Positions 5,899 through 13,614 of a DNA stretch of 24,630 nt are shown here, piece after piece (the stretch's first letter is position 1; each line of letters starts with the position of its first letter). Origin of the DNA: a virus; the IMG/VR virus record IMGVR_UViG_3300029955_000134, positions 1 through 24,630 of that record, one strand, 5' to 3'. The position numbers and the translations under genes were made by a program. The notes below the pieces were generated by a model that was not told the DNA's origin, made no database searches, and saw nothing but the letters and a program-made list of their open reading frames with translations.

Positions 5899-7210
5899 AC
5901 TCCTCCACTCGCTTCCCGATGTCAGACCTGTACTTCTGCCCCGCGATTAAAAGATTGTCTTTGATATACTCGATCAACCCCTCGCGCACCTTGGCAATCT
6001 CCTCACCAGTTGCGGTCACGGTCAGAAGGTAGCCGCTCTTGGTTGCGACCTTGTAGCCCTCCTCGTCCTTCTTGAAGTTATAGAGGTGGACATGTTTCTT
6101 TTGGTCTGAATCGAACTCGTCAACAGGTTTCCCATCCTTGAGAATCCAAAGCCGCTCACCGATACTGGTTGCTTCGTCGTCTACGTCGGCCTCTACAGGG
6201 AACGGCTTGGCCGCGACTACGATTACCATGCCCCATCCCTGGAAGAGCGGCACGGGGCGATTCTGGCCTTTGGCGACGGCCTCTATGAGCTTTCCTGCAC
6301 CGCTCTCCATCGCCTCACAGAACTCATAGGCTGTGCTTGGAACGCCGAACCTGCACGTTGGTTCAAGGGCGACGATCTTTCCCTCGTCAGTCACGATGCA
6401 GTTGATGTCGAACACGCCCCGGAATCCGATCTTCTTCAACCTGGCTTTGATAGCAGGGCGGCAGATCATCTCGCGGAACAGTTCGTTTTCTTCTGTGCAT
6501 CCCCAGAACGTCGTGCCCATCTCTCCGGTCGTTTCGCCCGTGTTGCCGTCCGCTTCTTTCTTCTCCTCGAAGTTGAGGAAGCCGGTCACCTTACCCTGCG
6601 CGTCGCGCATCCAATCTGAGCCGTTGAAGAAAGCCGAGGCCGCAACTTCCAGCCCCTCCACTACCTCCATAATGTCAAAGTCGATAGGGCCAAAATGCGA
6701 CTCGTTCCACTTCTTCTTTAGCTCATCCAAGTGGTAGAGCATATCTGAGCCATCATCGAACTTGCCCATGTGGGAGAGAGACTTTGGGGCGTTCCCGTTC
6801 TGTTTGAGAATCCAGCGCCGGCCTGAGTTCGCCTTCACAAACTGACTGGCTGATTCAAAGTCTTTGAAGTTCTTCGACTCAACCTGATCGAATCCAGCCT
6901 CGGCGAACCAATCCTGTCCCGCTTGGCGGTCGTTCTCCAGCCTATCGCCTTCCGTGCATCCGCCGAAAACGGATTCGCCTTTCTCGCGCAACCATTCTTG
7001 CAAGTCGCCAAAGGAGCATGAATCGAATACCCACACGTACCCCTTTCCCATGTAGCGATACCAGTCATCAACGTGTATCAGAATCCCGTCTGCGATCTTG
7101 TCATAGTCTTTATTGGCAACGTGGAACACAACCTCGTGGCCCTCCACATCTTGCAGGTGTATGGCGAGGTCTGCGATCTCTCCGAATTCGGTGTAGAAAA
7201 TGAATTTCAA
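5864..7210 (-). CDS. PurD-like ATP-grasp ligase (448 aa)
   Basis: Length and domain order match phosphoribosylamine-glycine ligase (PurD, GAR synthetase): N-terminal Rossmann-like domain (1-90), ATP-grasp (about 95-320) and C-terminal domain (325-435). Visible landmarks are Lys136 in WILKQNG, EVVEGLEV at 182-189 (ATP-grasp), DGNTGETTGEMG at 221-232 (PurD has D-x-x-TG-x-x-TG-x-MG), EPTCRFG at 283-289 (PurD EFNxRFG) and TVTATG plus YRSDIGKR near 397-434. Differences are notable. The phosphoribosylamine-binding GGREHA loop near the N-terminus is absent, and the metal-binding Asn of EFN is Thr285. It is therefore probably an ATP-dependent carboxylate-amine ligase with another substrate. The start is TTG, supported by GGAGG six bases upstream and a TTGA overlap with the previous stop; the next Met is at residue 54, too late. 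Confidence 0.8.
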   Translation of the reverse strand: MKFIFYTEFGEIADLAIHLQDVEGHEVVFHVANKDYDKIADGILIHVDDWYRYMGKGYVWVFDSCSFGDLQEWLREKGESVFGGCTEGDRLENDRQAGQDWFAEAGFDQVESKNFKDFESASQFVKANSGRRWILKQNGNAPKSLSHMGKFDDGSDMLYHLDELKKKWNESHFGPIDFDIMEVVEGLEVAASAFFNGSDWMRDAQGKVTGFLNFEEKKEADGNTGETTGEMGTTFWGCTEENELFREMICRPAIKARLKKIGFRGVFDINCIVTDEGKIVALEPTCRFGVPSTAYEFCEAMESGAGKLIEAVAKGQNRPVPLFQGWGMVIVVAAKPFPVEADVDDEATSIGERLWILKDGKPVDEFDSDQKKHVHLYNFKKDEEGYKVATKSGYLLTVTATGEEIAKVREGLIEYIKDNLLIAGQKYRSDIGKRVEEYEDSTENDTAL

Positions 7211-10200
7211 CGATAGCCTCCGCGGATGGAGAACTTCCGCCCCTTATTCTTGGTAGGCACGTTCTCCTGCATCCCAGGAACGCTCTTTTCGATGGTCTGC
7301 TCCAGGTTGGTTGGTTTGCGCTGCTTATTCTGCGGATCTTGCATCTGAGCAACCCGGCGCACATCTGGCGGGACAATCAGACTCTCAATCAGATCGTCGA
7401 GGAATAGACCGGCGGAATCAGCCGTGTGCGTAGCCTCTCCCAACCGTGTTGCTTCTTCGAGGAACGGTACTTTCTTGGCCGTGCCCAGCGCCGCCGCCGA
7501 TGCACCCGCAACAAACCCGCCGCTTTTTCCCTTCATCGTATAGGCATCGTTGACCCGCCGCATCGTCGCACCCATCTCGAATACCAGACCAACGGGGGTG
7601 TGTTGAATCCAGGGGGGAACATCTACACCGCCGATAGTGAGTGTTTCAGCCTTCTTTTCCTTCTTTTCATCTCCCGGCTGATAGAATCCTGTCGATTGGA
7701 TGAATCCAGTTGAAGCCCCGGCGTAGTACCCCATTGCCAGCACTGCCAGACCGATGCTGCCTTTTTTCAGAGAGCGCATGATATTGTCGGCTTCATGCCC
7801 GGTCAGATTCTTGAGGCCGTCTTTGGATACCAACACGCGCAAGGCATTAATGCTACCCGTAACTGTGCCTGCCGCAAAAGTTCCCGTCTCGGCAACGATG
7901 TTGGTTGGAACCTTGACAATCGGCAGAACAGTTTTAATCATGAACTCGGTCGATTTTCCGCTCAATCCCTGCGAATGGAATTCACCCATCAGCATCCTGA
8001 ATCCGGTATTGATGAAGTTCTCCTGCATGAAGATGGCTCGGTTTGCGTCGGTATACGCATCCGCAGCCATCGTTGCCTGGACCTTGGGATCGTTGATGTC
8101 GAGATGGTTATCAAGTGCCCATTGCGCCCGCTTCTCCAGAGAGCGGAAGAACTCGGCCCGTTTCGGCAATACTTTGAGAGCGCCGTGCAGATGGCCGAAG
8201 AAGTCCAGTGCCTCTGGCGGCAGTGTTCCCTTTTTCCCGTAGAGGTAGTCGAGAGACGTTTTTCCCGTCTTGACCGCTTCCTTGATGTCCTGATACGTGG
8301 CTTTCTCGAAGAATTGCCCGAATGCCTTAGCCTCTGCCGAAATGTTCAATCCGCCGCCCTCGCGCGGGGCTTTCTCTGCGATGTCAGACAGACCAGGCAT
8401 CTTGGACAGCACTCCTCCGATAAGCTCTTCGATTGGAGTTGTGCCGAATCTCATCATCGCAGCGGTAGTCAGTTTGCCTAGCGTGTTGACGCTCGACAGC
8501 AACACGGCCCGCCGCCACTTCTGAAAGATCGCCGCGCCCTTTTCGAGCGGAGTTCTCGCAGCGAGTTTCTGCTTGTGAATCGCGTCGTCCACCTGCCCCT
8601 TGAGCTTCTCCGACTGCGCTTTCAAGTCCTGAGCCTGCTGGTCGAGGACAGTCTGCCCGCGAGTAGGCTTGGCAAAGTCTCCGGTATCGAGTTGCTTCTG
8701 GAGGTCCGCAATCCTCTTCGTGATACGCGTCTTGTACGCTCGGAGCGCCCTCGTTGCAGGGTCAGCTTTCTCTCTGACTTTCATGCTGTCCAGAGTTTCC
8801 CTAAGGGCATCTCGCCGTGCTTTCAGTGAGGCGGCCTCCTCCGTGTCTGGACCTTGCATCTTCGCCGGAGCGGAAGTGTCCCGTTCCTTAATCCGTCTCT
8901 CTAGTTCGGCGATGCTCTTTTGAAGAGCTTTAGCCCGCGCCGCCTCCTTGGTGCCTCCCTTGTCGATGCTTGCCGATTTCATTTCATCAAACGCTTCGCG
9001 CAGAGAATCGCGTTGCTCTTTCAGGGAATCAAGTGTTTCCGTGTCCGGACCTTGCATTCGCTGAGTAGGAGATAAATCCTTATCCTTGATTCGCCTGTCT
9101 AGTTCGGAAATCGACTTCTCTACAGCCTTTTGCCGCGCCGCTTCTCTCTTCCCACCCTCATCTGTCTTTTCTTCGACAGGCTCTTCTTTCTTCATTGCCT
9201 CATCAAGTTGCTTCCGAAGTTCCTTGACGCGCTCAGACGGCTTGCCGGGGGCTTTGCCCTTCGCCGGTTGCTCTCCAGATTCCGCATCCTCGATAGCAGA
9301 AATGAGTTTGCCCTGCTTCATCGCCTCGCGTAGCTGGACCTGTACTTCATCCTTCGTCCGCTCAGTCGCTTGCCGTCCGTACTGAGAGATGTAATCCCGA
9401 ATCTCCCGCTTGCTGATTCCCCGCTCTTGGAGATTCGAGTGGATTTCGTCTACGATCTGCTCGATTGTCGTCAAACCGTCTTCGATGTGGCTGACTGCCA
9501 ACTTGCCGAATAGCTCGTAGAGTTTGGGGTTGAGCATGGGGTTCGCGCTCAACTGCCCCGTCAACTCCTCATTCAGCTTCTTGTAGAGAATATCCCTCTC
9601 CGCCTTTCGGCTCTCCTTGGTTGCCGTGCGCTTCTCCGTGCGCTCGGATAGCCCCTTGCGTATCTTCTCTACCGCACGCTCCGCTGTCTGCTGTTTCTTC
9701 GTCTCCTCGTAATCGTCGATGCGCTTGTTGGCTTCGTCGAGTTGCTTGGTGAGCGTTTCCAGCGTATTGCGAAGCTCAGGCGATACCTCACCATTAGGGC
9801 TGGCAACACGCGCCCTCTGTAGGACATTGGCAAGCGAGTAGTCTTGCTTAATCATCATGCGACGTGCAGCGAGAGCGCGGCCCGTCTCCGTACCAGACCT
9901 CCGCGCCGCCTCATCGTTCGTGTTCATCGCATCCTCGACTTTAGCGAGTTGCGCTTTGCCCCGCGCCTCCATTGCTTCGTCCCCGGATGCGCGGGCCGCT
10001 TCGATGGTGTTCATGGCGGTTGCGTGTTGGTTCTGGAGCTTCATGCGGTCGTAAATCAAGGCCGCGGCTTCCTCGTCTGTGTGCGGGCGGGGATTGTCGG
10101 CCAACTCTTTAGCCAAAGATCGCGGGTCAATCGTTCCCTCATCGACTGCCTTTTTCCCAGCCTCAAAAGCCGGAGTCTGTCTCGCTTCAACTTCAACTTC

Positions 10201-11301
10201 CGGTAATCCACGCTCGGCACGTTCCGCTTCTGTGACCTCGTTTTTGATGCTTGTCTCGCCTTTGGGAGCGTCGGCAGGCGCTTCGGCTTCCGGTGTCTTG
10301 CCGGGAATACCGCGAAGCTCATTGTCGATCTTGTTCATTACCTCCATCGGGTTGTCTGAAGGTTGCTCCCCAACAGCGCGGCGGGCTGCTTCCGATGCCA
10401 AGTCCGCCGGGTGTACTCCGTCCCTGGCGTACAGGTCCATCGATTTTTCTTGCAAATCGGAAGATGCTTTCTTTGCAAAAGGAAGATTCCCAACCGTAAC
10501 GTGCATCAGGGCCAGCAATGCGGCGTTGCTTGCAAAATCTCGCGCGGTGGGAACCTTCCCCTCAAGCAAACTTCCGACCGTGGTCATCGTGGCAAGCTCC
10601 GCCGCCGTCTTGTAGGCTCGTGCGCCAAAAACCTTTGCTATCGTGCCCTCAGCCAGCGGTGCCGCTTCCCCAGCGAAACTAAATGCCGTTCCGGTCAATG
10701 CGCCTTTGCCGGTCGCCTTGATAACGTCCATTACTTCATCGAACGCAGAGATTTGCTTGCCAGCGTACTTGTCCACAAGCCACTGGCGCAATCCAGCGGT
10801 AAGACCAAACCCACCCGCCCCAGCGCCTACCACGCCGCCTGATATGGTTCCAACGACCGGAAGCTCTGCCGTACCCGCCGCACCGCCAGCAATCATACCT
10901 AGACCGCCGCCAACAAGGTATTCAGGCAAGTCACCAATCATTGTTCCGAATCCTTCGATGAACTTGCTCACTTCATCGTCAGTTTCGAACGGGCCGGAAG
11001 TTCGCCCTCTCAGATACTCTCCAATAATGGAGTCTTGCGTAAGCCCCTTCCAACCCGCCGAAGCGTAGCCTTCAAGCCGAGTGGAGAAATCTTCGTTGAA
11101 CGCATCCCGATTTTCATAGGTGTAACTGGGCGGCGCTCCGGTCATATGGGAGTACACCAGCGCATCTGTAGCCCGCTGCGCTTGATCGTGGTCTAGAGAG
11201 AGGGAAGGAGCAGGTTGATACTGCGTCCAGGGGCCATTGCTGGGCGCAGATGAAGTAGGGGAAGCAACAGGATTCGCGTATTGTTCCCAAGGTCCAGGCA
11301 T
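7207..11301 (-). CDS. Large internal virion (ejection) protein (1364 aa)
   Basis: ATG at 11301 overlaps the upstream TAA (TAATG). The N-terminus carries two copies of a short motif (GPWEQY at 3-8, GPWTQY at 23-28). A Gly/Ala-rich hydrophobic region follows (about 120-175; YLVGGGLGMIAGGAAG), which may insert into membranes. The middle (about 330-860) is highly charged and coiled-coil, with two tandem 66-residue repeats at roughly 717-848. The C-terminal 480 residues are mixed helical, ending in basic KGRKFSIRGGYR. Size, position after tail tubular B and two smaller virion proteins, and composition fit the large podovirus internal proteins that are ejected to form a channel across the envelope (T7 gp16 analogue). 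I see no lytic transglycosylase motif. Family placement is by architecture and order. Confidence 0.72.
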   Translation of the reverse strand: MPGPWEQYANPVASPTSSAPSNGPWTQYQPAPSLSLDHDQAQRATDALVYSHMTGAPPSYTYENRDAFNEDFSTRLEGYASAGWKGLTQDSIIGEYLRGRTSGPFETDDEVSKFIEGFGTMIGDLPEYLVGGGLGMIAGGAAGTAELPVVGTISGGVVGAGAGGFGLTAGLRQWLVDKYAGKQISAFDEVMDVIKATGKGALTGTAFSFAGEAAPLAEGTIAKVFGARAYKTAAELATMTTVGSLLEGKVPTARDFASNAALLALMHVTVGNLPFAKKASSDLQEKSMDLYARDGVHPADLASEAARRAVGEQPSDNPMEVMNKIDNELRGIPGKTPEAEAPADAPKGETSIKNEVTEAERAERGLPEVEVEARQTPAFEAGKKAVDEGTIDPRSLAKELADNPRPHTDEEAAALIYDRMKLQNQHATAMNTIEAARASGDEAMEARGKAQLAKVEDAMNTNDEAARRSGTETGRALAARRMMIKQDYSLANVLQRARVASPNGEVSPELRNTLETLTKQLDEANKRIDDYEETKKQQTAERAVEKIRKGLSERTEKRTATKESRKAERDILYKKLNEELTGQLSANPMLNPKLYELFGKLAVSHIEDGLTTIEQIVDEIHSNLQERGISKREIRDYISQYGRQATERTKDEVQVQLREAMKQGKLISAIEDAESGEQPAKGKAPGKPSERVKELRKQLDEAMKKEEPVEEKTDEGGKREAARQKAVEKSISELDRRIKDKDLSPTQRMQGPDTETLDSLKEQRDSLREAFDEMKSASIDKGGTKEAARAKALQKSIAELERRIKERDTSAPAKMQGPDTEEAASLKARRDALRETLDSMKVREKADPATRALRAYKTRITKRIADLQKQLDTGDFAKPTRGQTVLDQQAQDLKAQSEKLKGQVDDAIHKQKLAARTPLEKGAAIFQKWRRAVLLSSVNTLGKLTTAAMMRFGTTPIEELIGGVLSKMPGLSDIAEKAPREGGGLNISAEAKAFGQFFEKATYQDIKEAVKTGKTSLDYLYGKKGTLPPEALDFFGHLHGALKVLPKRAEFFRSLEKRAQWALDNHLDINDPKVQATMAADAYTDANRAIFMQENFINTGFRMLMGEFHSQGLSGKSTEFMIKTVLPIVKVPTNIVAETGTFAAGTVTGSINALRVLVSKDGLKNLTGHEADNIMRSLKKGSIGLAVLAMGYYAGASTGFIQSTGFYQPGDEKKEKKAETLTIGGVDVPPWIQHTPVGLVFEMGATMRRVNDAYTMKGKSGGFVAGASAAALGTAKKVPFLEEATRLGEATHTADSAGLFLDDLIESLIVPPDVRRVAQMQDPQNKQRKPTNLEQTIEKSVPGMQENVPTKNKGRKFSIRGGYR
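7217..7221 (-). promoter_or_regulatory. Ribosome binding site deciding the TTG start of the PurD-like gene
   Basis: GGAGG lies six bases upstream of TTG at 7210 and inside the end of the preceding internal virion gene. No ATG or GTG in frame nearby would keep the Rossmann strand MKFIFYTEF. It supports translation starting at TTG, coupled to the upstream stop. Confidence 0.7.
8759..9154 (-). repeat. Two tandem 198-base coding repeats in the large internal virion gene
   Basis: Two in-frame copies of a 66-codon unit are spaced exactly 198 bases apart. Each encodes EAARxKAxxKSIxELxRRIK, then MQGPDTE, then SLKxxRDxLRE. A degenerate third helical unit (ITKRIADLQKQLD) follows towards lower coordinates. 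The unit is a charged helical hairpin. Identity is higher at the protein level than at the DNA level, pointing to an old duplication. Confidence 0.8.
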
Positions 11302-13115
11302 TATTTTTTTACCTGCTCCCAATTCGACATCTGGCCAGGATCACCGCCTTTGAATTTGTATCCATCAACTATGGCTCCTACTTCGGGAGCTTGCCGTGCG
11401 GCAGATTCCTGCTTCGCATAAGACTTCATCGTTGTCGGGAAGGCGTTCGTTATGACTTGATTCTCTGCCCATGTACCAATTCTGCTGAAGAATCCCGGTT
11501 GTGCTGTGCCAGAGGCAGCGGTTGGCGTGGCGAGTTGCGGGTACACGATCTGGTCAAGGCGGTTCTTGATGTCCTTCTCGACATGAGGACGAACGGTTTC
11601 ACTGGCAAACTTCAACAGGTCTGTGCCCGTAACCCCCTCTTTTGCCCGTTTGAGCATGGCGATATTGGCCTCGCCCACATCCGAGAGAGTCATAGCACCT
11701 TGATTCGCCGCGTCCTCGAAAATCTTCATTGCAGATTGGAAATTAGGATCTGATTGCGCGGAACGCATCTCGACAACATGTAGAGCGTCGGAATACTTCA
11801 TTTTAGGATTGCTCTTCATCAAATCTGGAATGTCGTTCCTAGTCAGGTATCCAGGCTGTGATCCGAGACGCGCCACAAGTTCGTAACTGTCCTCCGCCGC
11901 CTGCTGCCTTGCCAATGCCCGCTCTTGCATATTTGTTGCGCGTGCTTCTTTTGCGTCTTGCTTCATTACTTTGAGAGAATGATCTGCAACTTCTTGAGGT
12001 ATCCATTTTGGATCGCTCGGATGTAATTCTCTCCTTTGCTTAACTTCGGAAGGAGTCAAAGCTCCACCCTTGGCATCTGTGTTCCCGATCCTGTCGTCAA
12101 GTGAATTGAATATCTTCTGGTTTCTCTCCGCGACAATTCTTTTTTGAAGCACATCCCTCTGCTCGTACTCCTCACGGACGTACTTTTTTACATTGGTGGA
12201 AAGATCAGGATTCTCATCAACCCTCTTGGCTGCTTGCAGATAATCAATTTCTCCGGTTGACTGGTCTTTGAGAGTCGGATCTTTTGCGTCGCTGGAAATT
12301 ACAGCATCTCCTATTTTCGATACGTCAATCCGGTCGGAACGACTCAGAGCCCGTTCGTAGGAAGTAGCAAGCTGATCTTGCATCCTTTCGAGAGCATCGG
12401 GATCGACGTATCCCTTGTCCTCGTATTCTTTCAGCTGAGCCATCTCCGCTTCCATGATTTCAGGAGCGTTCATTGGGTTAGCGGCGTGGTCTACCTCGGT
12501 AGCGATTGTGCGCGATCTGAGGAGTTTCTTAGCCTTTTCACCCTTTTCAGCGCTAATCGATCCGTTCTTCACCATCACATCTGTCTTTGCATCCTGAATA
12601 GCCCAGATGCGCTCCTTGCCGTCAATCGTCGGTTCGGTAGCCGCTTCATTCTCTGTGTGGAGTTGGGAATCAAACAGTTGAGCCTCGTTGTAATCTGCGG
12701 TCAACTGAGCCGATTTTTTATCAATCAGACCGTTAAACTTGTTCGTCTGCCTGACAAGATACGGTTCGATGTGACGCCACAAGTCAGGCCGGTTCCCGTA
12801 TTGCTCGGCATACTTTTCCTGCAATGCGGTAGCGGTGTCTTGCTTTAATTGGTCAGCGTGAGTGTAGTCAGTCCAGTTGGCAAGACCTGATTGCGCTTTC
12901 TCAATATCCGCACCGATTTGATTCTCCGCGCCAAGCAGAATCCCTTCGTCTTGCGCCTTCTTGATTTTCTGGGCAACCTGAAACCCCATATCCGCCACGC
13001 TGCCCATTTGCTCCGCAGCGTTCGCCATTGTCCTGCCTGGTTCACCAGCGATACGGGGGTTCATCTCCGGTGGAGGAGTCAGTGTTGGGGCTACGGCTTG
13101 AGGGATTTCAGGCAT
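11301..13115 (-). CDS. Internal virion protein (604 aa)
   Basis: ATG at 13115 (a TTG one codon earlier is also open) follows AGGTG. The protein has a Pro-rich start (PEIPQAVAPTLTPPPEMNP) and is then almost entirely helical and charged, with motifs such as AEQMGSVADMGFQVAQKIKK. It lacks membrane segments and recognisable catalytic motifs. It lies between a T7 gp14-sized protein and the 1364-residue protein, the same slot as T7 gp15, and its stop overlaps the next start. The expected role is part of the internal core ejected with DNA. The assignment rests on order, size and composition. Confidence 0.68.
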   Translation of the reverse strand: MPEIPQAVAPTLTPPPEMNPRIAGEPGRTMANAAEQMGSVADMGFQVAQKIKKAQDEGILLGAENQIGADIEKAQSGLANWTDYTHADQLKQDTATALQEKYAEQYGNRPDLWRHIEPYLVRQTNKFNGLIDKKSAQLTADYNEAQLFDSQLHTENEAATEPTIDGKERIWAIQDAKTDVMVKNGSISAEKGEKAKKLLRSRTIATEVDHAANPMNAPEIMEAEMAQLKEYEDKGYVDPDALERMQDQLATSYERALSRSDRIDVSKIGDAVISSDAKDPTLKDQSTGEIDYLQAAKRVDENPDLSTNVKKYVREEYEQRDVLQKRIVAERNQKIFNSLDDRIGNTDAKGGALTPSEVKQRRELHPSDPKWIPQEVADHSLKVMKQDAKEARATNMQERALARQQAAEDSYELVARLGSQPGYLTRNDIPDLMKSNPKMKYSDALHVVEMRSAQSDPNFQSAMKIFEDAANQGAMTLSDVGEANIAMLKRAKEGVTGTDLLKFASETVRPHVEKDIKNRLDQIVYPQLATPTAASGTAQPGFFSRIGTWAENQVITNAFPTTMKSYAKQESAARQAPEVGAIVDGYKFKGGDPGQMSNWEQVKK

Positions 13116-13122
13116 CAATCAC

Positions 13123-13614
13123 CTACATTGAATCATACATCGAGTTAGGTGCAGATGGCACCGTTCCGTAAGACGACGAGTTCATTGCGCCAGCGGCCAT
13201 CATTCCAGCCTGCGACAACCCCGAAATAGCTGTGCTGATTCCGCCTATCGTTCCCGACCAAGCCGCCACCTCGCCATAATACTTTTGCAGCGCCGCTTCT
13301 TCCGTGCCGGCCTGAGACTCGCTTTCCTGCTCTACTCCACTCTGCGCGGCGGTATGCGCCATCATTAGCAAGGGAGAGCCGGAAGCAATGTCCACTCCAG
13401 CCCGCGCATAAGCCGTTGCCTGCTTCCCGATGAGGTTGGAATACTTCGCCTCAGAGGTCTGCATTTTCTGCTGCATTTGGTCAAGCGTGACCTGTGCATT
13501 GTAGTCGTAAGCGCCTTTCTGCTCCTGGCCTTGCTCGTACTGGCCGAATCCAGAGGCAAGGCCGCTAAAGGCACTCTCGCCAGCGAAGAGCATCATCAGA
13601 GATTGCGGGTCCAT
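13123..13614 (-). CDS. Small internal virion protein (163 aa)
   Basis: ATG at 13614 overlaps the TGA of tail tubular B (TGATG) and follows GAGGAGG. The protein begins MDPQSLMMLFAGESAFSG, has a Gln-rich helical middle (NAQVTLDQMQQKMQ), then AYARAGVDIASGSPLLMM and a Gly/Ala-rich C-terminal segment (SGTIGGISTAISGLSQAGM). The ARAGVxxxxGSP motif in a 150-200-residue Ala/Gln-rich protein directly after tail tubular B is usual for the small podovirus core protein (T7 gp14-like position), which forms the outer-membrane part of the ejection channel in T7. Function is inferred from family position. Confidence 0.65.
   Translation of the reverse strand: MDPQSLMMLFAGESAFSGLASGFGQYEQGQEQKGAYDYNAQVTLDQMQQKMQTSEAKYSNLIGKQATAYARAGVDIASGSPLLMMAHTAAQSGVEQESESQAGTEEAALQKYYGEVAAWSGTIGGISTAISGLSQAGMMAAGAMNSSSYGTVPSAPNSMYDSM

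Noticed and set aside
5864-7210. Genuine host purD captured intact
   Set aside because: The N-terminal GGREHA loop is missing and the EFN motif is changed, so ordinary GAR synthetase activity is doubtful.
7207-11301. Lytic transglycosylase in the large internal virion protein, as in T7 gp16
   Set aside because: I could not find a Glu-centred lysozyme-like motif near the N-terminus; the region is Gly/Ala-rich and helical.
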